NCBI GenBank assembly: GCA_965248765.1
Contig: CBDFKF010000004.1
Location: 1,798,001-1,862,000, forward strand
Direction: 5' to 3'
DNA: 64,000 bases
Source of the DNA: CBDFKF01 sp965248765
GTDB taxonomy: Bacteria > Pseudomonadota > Alphaproteobacteria > VGEJ01
The position numbers and the translations under genes were made by a program. The notes under the pieces were generated by a model. That model was given only the letters and a program-made list of their open reading frames with translations. It made no database searches and was not told the origin of the DNA. Shown one piece after another: positions 58,291 through 64,000 of this stretch. Position 1 is the first letter of the stretch. Each line of letters begins with the position of its first letter.

Positions 58291-58545
58291 GTGCGATCGG
58301 TCATCGCCAACAGCCTTATCTCGAAGCTTAATCCGGGCGACAAGCCCTACGAAGTTCGCGATCTACGTCTCAAGGGCCTGTTGCTAAGAGTCCAGCCGAG
58401 CGGGTTGATGGCCTATTATGTCGAGTACGGCCGTGGCAAGCGGATATGCCTCGGGCGCGCCGACGCGGTGACGCCGAGTCAGGCCCGCGATGCGGCCAGG
58501 CGAGTCCTCAGCGATGCGAACGCGGTGGATTCGCCATTAGCTAGC
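58291..58545 (+). pseudogene. Tyrosine integrase, N-terminal arm-binding domain fragment
   Basis: From a GTG the frame reads MRSVIANSLISKLNPGDKPY then EVRDLRLKGLLLRVQPSGLMAYYVEYGRGKRICLGRADAVTPSQARDAARRVL. This is the DUF4102 arm-DNA-binding domain of phage/ICE integrases, about 80 residues. After DANAVDSP the frame has no integrase character, and the core-binding and catalytic domains (R-H-R-Y) are missing. It likely is the relic of the element that used the tRNA-Arg attachment site 7 kb to the left. Confidence 0.75.
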
Positions 58546-59068
58546 CTCCTGCACTCTTCGCCCGGGCGCCGAAACCGCCCCGCGCGACCGTGCGGGTGCG
58601 CGCGCGGGGCTGGCCGACCTCAGACTTGGCGACTTGCGCGCGGCCGTCGCGGGACACGGTGCCAACGCCGGCGCCACCGCTGGTGTAGAACTGATTAGGG
58701 TCCCTGCTGGGGCGGTAGAGCGGTTGCGAATAAACGCCCGTCAAGCCGCGCGGCGCCAGCATATAGCCGACCATGAACGGAAGCCAGAACGAACCGGTGG
58801 AGGTCTGCTGTCGATAACACCGGTCGTGGCCGAACTCGTCGTAGCACGTTGAGGATGTCTGGTAACGCGGGGCGACCTCTTCGTGCAACGCCTTGGCCTT
58901 GTCCAATTCGGCGCGGCATGTCGATTCGTCCTGGACCCCGGCGGCGATGCACGCCTCTGCCGATTCGTAAGTGAGGACTTCTTCTTTCTTTTCGGGCCGG
59001 AACACAAAGAACAGCACGACCACGACAAGGCCAGCGCCAACCCACATCCCCACTTTCTGAAAGGTCAC
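58541..59068 (-). CDS. DUF1190 (YgiB/YjfM-like) membrane-anchored protein
   Basis: A 175-residue protein with one N-terminal membrane helix (VGMWVGAGLVVVVLFFVF). The DUF1190 core follows: ESAEACIAAGVQDESTCRAELDKAKALHEEVAPRYQTSSTCYDEFGHDRC, then QFY- and Gly-rich sequence and an Arg/Gly-rich tail. E. coli YgiB and YjfM share the paired-Cys ACxAAG...CxxEFG pattern. It is the last gene of the minus-strand arm of the PspA/glutathionylspermidine cluster, 207 bases after DUF350. Function unknown; an envelope location is likely. Confidence 0.78.
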   Translation of the reverse strand: MTFQKVGMWVGAGLVVVVLFFVFRPEKKEEVLTYESAEACIAAGVQDESTCRAELDKAKALHEEVAPRYQTSSTCYDEFGHDRCYRQQTSTGSFWLPFMVGYMLAPRGLTGVYSQPLYRPSRDPNQFYTSGGAGVGTVSRDGRAQVAKSEVGQPRARTRTVARGGFGARAKSAGG

Positions 59069-59275
59069 CCGTGAGAACTCCCCAGCCCGCCGGCGCTCGA
59101 CAACCCTCGCCCCGCACCCGGTAGGTTAGCCGAAAATGCCTGGTCAGTGCACCTTCCAAATGGACGACGTCTTAAAGGATAGACGATTTCGCCGCCCGCG
59201 CTGAGGGCCAGGGCGCCCGCCCCGAGCTTGGCAATTTTGAAGGTGATCGAGCGTTTCATCGGACGCGCTGCTTTC

Positions 59276-59689
59276 TCACGGGGTCATGCTGGCGGCATTC
59301 AGGATGCCGGCCGCGAGCGACGAGGCGCCGAGCCAGATGCCGGCGGCGATCTCGTTGTTCTCGATGCGCTCTGATACCCGCGGCATCGGCAGCCGCACGA
59401 GGAGATATACGGCGATCTGCACGATCATCGCGACCACGCCCCAGATGATCATTTCAAAGATCGTGCGTGAACTGATCATGGCGCTCGCCAGCGGCAGGGC
59501 GAAACCGAACACACTGCCCGAAAAGGCGACCGCAGCGGCGACCGAGTTCTCCTTGATCAGCTTGATCTCGCTGTGCCGGGTGATACTGGTATAGACCGCG
59601 ACGAATACGGCCATCAGCAAGAGGGAGACGACGAAGAACGCCAAGAATTCCGGCAAATCCGTCAAAAATCTGTTGAGTTCCTCAGCCAT
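59276..59689 (-). CDS. DUF350 integral membrane protein (YjfL-like)
   Basis: A 137-residue protein with four membrane helices: LAFFVVSLLLMAVFVAVYTSI, VAAAVAFSGSVFGFALPLASAM, IFEMIIWGVVAMIVQIAVYLLV and EIAAGIWLGASSLAAGILNAA. The short KLIKENSVAAAVAFSG segment is the DUF350 signature. The family is the counterpart of E. coli YjfL. It lies between DUF2491 and DUF1190 on the minus strand, in the same order as yjfK-yjfL-yjfM. Confidence 0.85.
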   Translation of the reverse strand: MAEELNRFLTDLPEFLAFFVVSLLLMAVFVAVYTSITRHSEIKLIKENSVAAAVAFSGSVFGFALPLASAMISSRTIFEMIIWGVVAMIVQIAVYLLVRLPMPRVSERIENNEIAAGIWLGASSLAAGILNAASMTP

Positions 59690-59760
59690 TCAAAACTCCT
59701 TTGCGGGCGGTCGAGCGTGTCTTGGGGACCTTCGTTCGGCCGCAGGTTCCCATCTTCGCG

Positions 59761-60453
59761 TCAAATGACTTTCACTGTGGGGAGATCGAGGTCCACGCCG
59801 ACCATGAGTTCCACTGTCTTTTCCCCTTCGTAGGCCTCGACCGTGATCAAGAGGTACTCGTTCTTTTTCCCCTCTTCCAGGTTGCGGCCGAACAGCATGA
59901 CCTGCTGGATGATGTCGTCCGCCTCCTCGGTTAGAGCATCTTTGTAAACTTCCTCGGCGAACACCACCGGATCGGCGTGGCCCGGCGTCGTGTCGAACCA
60001 AATACGTTCATACTCCGTGCCGTCGTCGAACCGGTAGGTGAGCGCGCCAATCTTGCCGCCCTTCGCGGTCCATTGCGCCCATTCGGCCTCGCTACCCGGA
60101 TAGATACTCTCATGCGGCACATACAGGGTGATTTCTTTGACATGCCGGTCCTCGACGCCGTTGACCGTGACGACCTGGATCATCGTGTCGTCCTCGCCGT
60201 AATAGCGGTGCACGTACGCGTCGTCGCCGAGATCGACGAATCCCTGCGCGACGATCAAGATCGTTTCCTCCGGCAACTCAACATGCAGGTCATCGGCGTG
60301 CATGCGCAACGGCAAGGTATCGATATCGACCGCGGCGCCGATGCGCAAGCCCAACGGCGTCGGCAATTCATCGTCCTCGCCGCGTTTGGAAAATTTGTGC
60401 TTGATGTCGCGCACACCGCTCCTGAAGAGCGATTTCATACTGCCGCCGATCAT
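59761..60453 (-). CDS. DUF2491 family protein (YjfK-like)
   Basis: A 230-residue soluble protein. It has PTPLGLRIGAAVDIDTLPLRM, VAQGFVDLGDDAYVHRYYGEDDTMIQVV, EITLYVPHESIYPGSEAEWAQWTAKGGKIGALTYRFDDGTEYERIWF and a C-terminal segment ending DLDLPTVKVI, the DUF2491 pattern of YjfK. Three in-frame ATGs lie close together; the one with AGGA eight bases before it is used. It follows the channel gene by 47 bases and precedes DUF350. Biochemical role unknown. Confidence 0.85.
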   Translation of the reverse strand: MIGGSMKSLFRSGVRDIKHKFSKRGEDDELPTPLGLRIGAAVDIDTLPLRMHADDLHVELPEETILIVAQGFVDLGDDAYVHRYYGEDDTMIQVVTVNGVEDRHVKEITLYVPHESIYPGSEAEWAQWTAKGGKIGALTYRFDDGTEYERIWFDTTPGHADPVVFAEEVYKDALTEEADDIIQQVMLFGRNLEEGKKNEYLLITVEAYEGEKTVELMVGVDLDLPTVKVI

Positions 60454-60500
60454 GTCGACCATCCTGGCTTTGGCGTCGTGTTGTCGGTGCGAGGCACGGA

Positions 60501-61562
60501 CTAACCTGCCTTTAGCGCCGGCCAATCGATCTCGCCTGGCTCGATCCGCCGCGCCGCCAGGAAATAGGCAATCGTTCCGGGATCGACCCGGTGACCCAAC
60601 GGCGCGTTTAGGGTGAGGTCGTCGCCCAAGGCGCTTTCGGCGACGCCAATCAAGGTCGCGTCGTGTTTTTCCTTCAAGGTCGCGAACAGGGCCCCGTAAC
60701 TCACCGCGCCGGCGTCCTTCGGCACCTTGAGACTAAATTGAGTCGGCCCTTCCAGGGTCGACAGCAACTGGCGCTGCACTCGGCTCGAACCGGGATCCTG
60801 GGCCGAGCGCACCATGAGCTCGATGGACAGAGAGACGTTGCATTCGGCGTGCGGACAATGGGCCTTGAGGAGGTCGGCGAAACTCTCGTGGTCGAAATAG
60901 GCGACGACATGGGCGTCGGGGTTAACCGCAGCGGCCCCCAAAGTGGCGGCGAGGGTCTCGCTGTCGTCATGGCCGAGAGCGATAATGTACCAAGCCGTGG
61001 CAACCCCGGCGCGAGTCAGCACGTCCGGCGTGTTGAGCTCGGCGCCGCGGACGAAGTGCACCTGTTCGGGCATCGGGTTCTCGATGTCCTGGGTCGTGCA
61101 CAAGACGATTTCCCGGTCCTTTTCGCCAATATCGCCGCGGAGTTGATCGACCATCCGCTGGGTCCGGAAGCCATGCCAGCCGAGAATGACGATGTGATCC
61201 GACAGATTCTCGTAACTCGATTGTCCGCGCACGCTTTTCCTCCATCGGTCGGATACCTGTTGCACCGCCTTGGCGATGATCATCGTAAACAGCGCGATGC
61301 CACCGGGCATTACCCACAAGACGGTGACCAGTCGTCCGGCCCAAGTCGCCGGCGAGTAGTCGCCATAACCCACGGTGGTGGCGCTGGTGACGTAAAAGTA
61401 CCAAAATATGCCGCCCTCGGCTATTTCCTCGCCGCCTGTAAGGGCGATCACGCCCCAAGATATGGCGAAATGGCAGGCCGCGAGGGCGAATATCGCACCC
61501 CAACCCAGCTTGGTGATCCTGGCGTAGATGCGTTTCGCGACTCTTGACAGTACGATGTGCAT
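60501..61562 (-). CDS. Two-helix potassium channel with RCK/TrkA-N domain
   Basis: A 353-residue ion channel. TM1 is about residues 20-41, the selectivity filter is TVGYGD (63-68) and TM2 is VTVLWVMPGGIALFTMIIAKAV. The RCK domain starts at SDHIVILGWHGFRTQRMVDQL and includes GAELNTPDVLTRAGVATAWYIIALGHDDSETLAATL, as in Kch/MthK-type channels, where a bound nucleotide or ion gates the pore. The second lobe (SYGALFATLKEKHDATLIGVAES) is RCK_C-like. It is the first gene of the minus-strand arm and faces DUF2170 across the 26-bp palindrome. E. coli yjf operons lack it. Confidence 0.9.
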   Translation of the reverse strand: MHIVLSRVAKRIYARITKLGWGAIFALAACHFAISWGVIALTGGEEIAEGGIFWYFYVTSATTVGYGDYSPATWAGRLVTVLWVMPGGIALFTMIIAKAVQQVSDRWRKSVRGQSSYENLSDHIVILGWHGFRTQRMVDQLRGDIGEKDREIVLCTTQDIENPMPEQVHFVRGAELNTPDVLTRAGVATAWYIIALGHDDSETLAATLGAAAVNPDAHVVAYFDHESFADLLKAHCPHAECNVSLSIELMVRSAQDPGSSRVQRQLLSTLEGPTQFSLKVPKDAGAVSYGALFATLKEKHDATLIGVAESALGDDLTLNAPLGHRVDPGTIAYFLAARRIEPGEIDWPALKAG

Positions 61563-61673
61563 TCAAGTCAGCTGAGTAAAACGGCTCGCCTACCGCTGCC
61601 AACACGCGCCGGCATCTGGCCATAAGCCCAGTCGATGCACAATTCCGGCGGTTCCGTTCCGGCCAAAAAACGC

Positions 61674-61701
61674 TTGATTCCCATTTTACATGTAATATAT
61701 T
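61674..61701 (+). promoter_or_regulatory. Candidate sigma-70 promoter for the DUF2170-PspA arm
   Basis: TTGATT (61674-61679) and TATATT (61696-61701) are 16 bases apart and read toward DUF2170. The -10 element lies inside the 26-bp palindrome, so binding of a protein there would block polymerase. The match is moderate. Confidence 0.4.
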
Positions 61702-61710
61702 ACATGTAAA
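61685..61710. promoter_or_regulatory. Perfect 26-bp palindrome in the divergent promoter region
   Basis: The sequence is fully self-complementary over 26 bases and holds two TACATGTA octamers around an AATATATT centre. It is strikingly AT-rich in a ~65% GC region and ends 16 bases before the DUF2170 ATG, in the only space between the two arms. It is the natural operator for a dimeric or tetrameric regulator of both arms. No regulator gene is seen within the part of the cluster in view. Confidence 0.8.
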
Positions 61711-61726
61711 GAGATTGGTTGGCGTG

Positions 61727-62347
61727 ATGGCATCGAAAAAGTCGTCCTACTATCAGTCCCGCTACCGCGCGCGCTTGCGCGAGCGGGGCTTCGTCAAGCG
61801 CGAGATTTGGATTCCGCCCGAATTCGTCAAGGTCCTCAATGACTGTCAGGCGGCGCTCAGGGAGGGCGTTATTCCCTTCGTTCCAAAAACCGTTAGGGAG
61901 AGAACCATGAGCCAAGAAAATTGGACTACAGAGACCCTATGTGCGGCGTTGGCTCAATCGGAGCCCGCGTCTTCCGGCGATCTTGTCGTCGAACTTGTGG
62001 ACGGTGCCGATCCGGGGATTCTCATCACCATGACGGAGTTCGGCGATCTGCCCCTCCTCATGAGCGTCAGCGGCGGCCAGATCCTGGTCGATACCCTGCT
62101 TTGGCCCGCGGCTGACGTGGCGGACCCCGCAGAATTCAACGCCATGATCCTGAAGAGCCACAAGCTCTTGGCGTTGTCGACCTTCGGCATTCGCGCGGGG
62201 CCCGACGGAAAGGATTACTACGAACTGTTCGGCGCGCTCAGCGCGGGTTCGATATTGGAGTCGGTCATTTTCGAAATCGAAACGCTGGCCGATAACGCGA
62301 TGCAGGTCGCCGAGGCCTACCAAACGGACCTGAAGAAGGTCGCTTGA
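61727..62347 (+). CDS. DUF2170 family protein (YjfI-like)
   Basis: A 206-residue protein with two parts. The N-terminal ~50 residues (MASKKSSYYQSRYRARLRERGFVKREIWIPPEF) look like a short DNA-binding ribbon-helix-helix motif. The DUF2170 domain follows (TETLCAALAQSE, ELVDGADPGILITMTEFGDLPLLMSVSGGQILVDTLLWP, DPAEFNAMILKSHKLLALSTFGI). E. coli YjfI has the same domain. If the N-terminal part binds DNA, this protein is a candidate for the regulator that reads the palindrome in front of its own gene. The ATG after GTG is used; GTG and TTG starts a few codons upstream exist. Confidence 0.82.
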   Translation: MASKKSSYYQSRYRARLRERGFVKREIWIPPEFVKVLNDCQAALREGVIPFVPKTVRERTMSQENWTTETLCAALAQSEPASSGDLVVELVDGADPGILITMTEFGDLPLLMSVSGGQILVDTLLWPAADVADPAEFNAMILKSHKLLALSTFGIRAGPDGKDYYELFGALSAGSILESVIFEIETLADNAMQVAEAYQTDLKKVA

Positions 62348-62396
62348 ACGATTGCGTCGCAGCGCGCGCGACGAATCTAACGAAGGAGTAAGACAT

Positions 62397-63089
62397 TTGA
62401 ATATTTGGGCAAAAGTCGCGACGGCCGTCCGCGGCGGCGTCAACGAGGCCGGCGAAGCGATCGTCGACAGGCAGGCGCTGCGCATCCTCGACCAGGAAAT
62501 CCGCGACGCCGACAACGAACTCATCGGCTCGAAGGGGGCTCTGATCGACATCATCGCTAAGCGCAAGCTCGCCGACAAAAAGATCGCATCCCTAAAGGCC
62601 TCGATCAAGGAATATGAAGATTACGCCATGCAGGCGCTCGACAAGGACGACGAAACCCTGGCGACGGAAATTGCAGACAAGATCGCCGGGCTGGAAGCCG
62701 AACTCGCCGGCGAAGAAGGCGTCGCCAAATCCTTCGCCGACAGCGAGGCGCAACTTCGCCGCGCCGTCGTCCAAACCGAGGGCAACCTGAAACGGCTCAA
62801 GCAACAGGTCGACACGGTCAAGGCGACGGAAATGGTCCAGCGCGCGCAGTCCGCCGTCGCTGCACGGCACTCCGGCGCCGATTCGAGCATGCGCAGCGCC
62901 GTCGACAGTTTGGCCCGGCTGAAAACGAAACAGACGGAACGCGCTGCGAAGTTCGAAGCCGCCAACGAACTCGCCCGTTCGACCGAGGAGGTCAGTCTCG
63001 ACGACAAGCTCAAAGCCGCGGGGATCGTCGATGGCGGCGCGAAGGGCGGCGACGTGTTGGCGCGGCTGAGGGCGCAACGCGGCACGTGA
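62397..63089 (+). CDS. PspA/IM30 family protein (YjfJ-like)
   Basis: A 230-residue coiled-coil ESCRT-III-like protein. It starts with a TTG eight bases after AAGGAG: (M)NIWAKVATAVRGGVNEAGEAIVD, an amphipathic helix 0, followed by long helices rich in Ala, Lys and Glu (RILDQEIRDADNELIGSKGALIDII to AKFEAANELARSTEEVS). A short C-terminal helix (LDDKLKAAGI, GGDVLARLRAQ) resembles PspA/YjfJ ends. It probably assembles on the inner membrane. It lies between DUF2170 and the synthase, as in E. coli yjfI-yjfJ and yjfC. Confidence 0.82.
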   Translation: MNIWAKVATAVRGGVNEAGEAIVDRQALRILDQEIRDADNELIGSKGALIDIIAKRKLADKKIASLKASIKEYEDYAMQALDKDDETLATEIADKIAGLEAELAGEEGVAKSFADSEAQLRRAVVQTEGNLKRLKQQVDTVKATEMVQRAQSAVAARHSGADSSMRSAVDSLARLKTKQTERAAKFEAANELARSTEEVSLDDKLKAAGIVDGGAKGGDVLARLRAQRGT

Positions 63090-63128
63090 TCCGGCCGCGT
63101 CGCACCTGGCCGTCCGCGCTCGCTCCGC

Positions 63129-64000
63129 ATGCAGCGCGTTCCTGTTGCCGCGCGCCCGGACCTAGATCGGACGGCGGTCGACCACGGGTTTGAACTCGAC
63201 GAAGCGGGCGGCGTGCGCTATTGGGACGAAAGCGTGTATTACCGCTTCACCCTGAGCCAGATCGAAGACGACATCGAACGCTGCGCCAACGACGTGGAGG
63301 GCATGTGCCGCGAGCTGTTGGACCGAGCCGCGGTCGACGACACGGTCTTTCGCCACCTTCGCATTCCGGACGCCTATTGGGACTATGTCGCCGAAAGCTG
63401 GCGAAGCCGGGAGAGGGACCTTTACGGGCGCATGGACTTTTCTTACGACGGCGCCGGCGACGCCAAGCTGCTCGAATACAATGCGGATACGCCGACTACG
63501 CTATACGAATCCTCGGAATTCCAGTGGCTGTGGCTGGAGCAGGCCGCGGCTTTGGGCCTCATCCCCAAGGAGTCCGATCAGTTCAACGAACTCTACGAAG
63601 ACCTTCTCGACGAGTTTGCCGATCTCGGCGTCGAGGGACTTCTTCATTTCGCCTGCATCGAAGACATCGAGGACGACAAGGGGACCGTCGACTACCTCAA
63701 GGAATGCGCCCGGGATGCGGGTCTCGAGACGCGCTTCATCGCCATGAAGGACATCGGAATCGACTTGCAGGGGCGCTTCACCGACCTTGAAGACGAAGTC
63801 ATTTCCACGATGTTCAAGCTTTATCCCTGGGAATGGATTATGGGCGAGGATTTCGGGCACTACCTGCCGACGAGCGGGGTTCATTTCCTCGAGCCGCCGT
63901 GGAAAGCGGTCCTCGCCAACAAAGGCTTGCTCCCTTTCTTGTGGGAAATGTTCGAGGGCCACCCGAACCTGCTGCCTTCCTATTTCGAGGGCGATCCGCG
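63129..64000 (+). CDS. Glutathionylspermidine synthase-like ATP-grasp ligase, 5' part
   Basis: The first 290 codons of a glutathionylspermidine synthase family protein; the gene runs off the right edge. It begins MQRVPVAARPDLDRTAVDHG; DEAGGVRYWDESVYYRFTLSQIEDDIE, HLRIPDAYWDYVAESWRSRERDLYGRMDFSYDGAGDAKLLEYNADTPTTLYESSEFQW and LYPWEWIMGEDFGHYLP are family-typical. The LLEYNADTPT motif is the substrate and metal region; the ATP-grasp end is out of view. There is no N-terminal amidase domain, so it is of the YjfC type. The frame is 40 bases after PspA. It probably forms an amide bond between a peptide and an amine or another protein; the true substrate is unknown. Confidence 0.88.
   Translation, partial: MQRVPVAARPDLDRTAVDHGFELDEAGGVRYWDESVYYRFTLSQIEDDIERCANDVEGMCRELLDRAAVDDTVFRHLRIPDAYWDYVAESWRSRERDLYGRMDFSYDGAGDAKLLEYNADTPTTLYESSEFQWLWLEQAAALGLIPKESDQFNELYEDLLDEFADLGVEGLLHFACIEDIEDDKGTVDYLKECARDAGLETRFIAMKDIGIDLQGRFTDLEDEVISTMFKLYPWEWIMGEDFGHYLPTSGVHFLEPPWKAVLANKGLLPFLWEMFEGHPNLLPSYFEGDP

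Noticed and set aside
59065..59259. Short frame MKRSITFKIAKLGAGALALS between DUF350 and DUF1190
   Set aside because: The first 28 residues look like an export signal, but the rest is not protein-like and there is no convincing ribosome site. It may be a remnant start; not enough to call a gene.
1..64000. CRISPR arrays, complete tRNA or rRNA genes
   Set aside because: No regularly spaced repeat array is seen. The only tRNA-like sequence is the 3' fragment at 51346. No rRNA-like sequence is visible.

Overview
The window is GC-rich (roughly 65%) bacterial DNA and reads as an alphaproteobacterial chromosome. The best evidence is two conserved blocks. One is argH-lptM-lysA-TIGR02302, divergent from tlpA. 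The other is ftsE-ftsX followed by a HAD phosphatase, a YdcF protein and a PlsC acyltransferase, divergent from a DUF3426-like zinc-ribbon gene and a CpdR-like receiver. An etfB-etfA-hbd block fits too. I cannot name the genus. Many starts are GTG or TTG, and genes in operons often overlap by ATGA.

Layout. 1-5463: late genes of a tailed prophage on the minus strand (capsid to tail assembly), with a plus-strand cassette (RelB/YafQ toxin-antitoxin plus DUF1971) inside them. An IS3-family element ends the prophage within its decoration-protein gene. 5.5-10.9 kb: a scrap-yard of IS remnants, a truncated sugar dehydrogenase, a DUF1330 gene with an internal stop, and remains of a mobilisable element. 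10.98-26.1 kb: conserved core genes, including a sigma-54 promoter with two upstream palindromes after tlpA. 26.3-27.7 kb: an intact IS1202/ISNCY-like element with a 16-bp target duplication. 27.8-44.8 kb: a catabolic region with two SDR-era neighbours, a haloalkane dehalogenase, an SMP-30 lactonase, a class II aldolase, several hydrolases, an amidohydrolase, a MetE-like methyltransferase and a seven-gene operon joining an ABC importer to three alpha/beta hydrolases. 45-50.4 kb: cytochrome P460, DUF1353, a TAXI-type TRAP transporter and an unusual SDR. 50.6-58.5 kb: an integration hot spot with a tRNA-Arg 3' fragment (att-like), Fic protein, orphan terminase small subunit, ParB-like protein, an IS21 gene split by an IS1182-family element, a truncated IS3 element and an integrase fragment. 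58.5-64 kb: a divergent cluster of DUF1190, DUF350, DUF2491, ion channel | DUF2170, PspA/IM30, glutathionylspermidine synthase-like.

The last cluster is the most system-like locus. It is the counterpart of the poorly understood E. coli yjfIJKLMC operon, reorganised into two arms with an added RCK-type channel, and a perfect 26-bp palindrome lies in the shared promoter region. The other notable signals are the sigma-54 control region at 21.9-22.1 kb, the paired repeat operators between the ABC importer and cytochrome P460, and the number of genes caught in decay (single stops, frameshifts, internal deletions).
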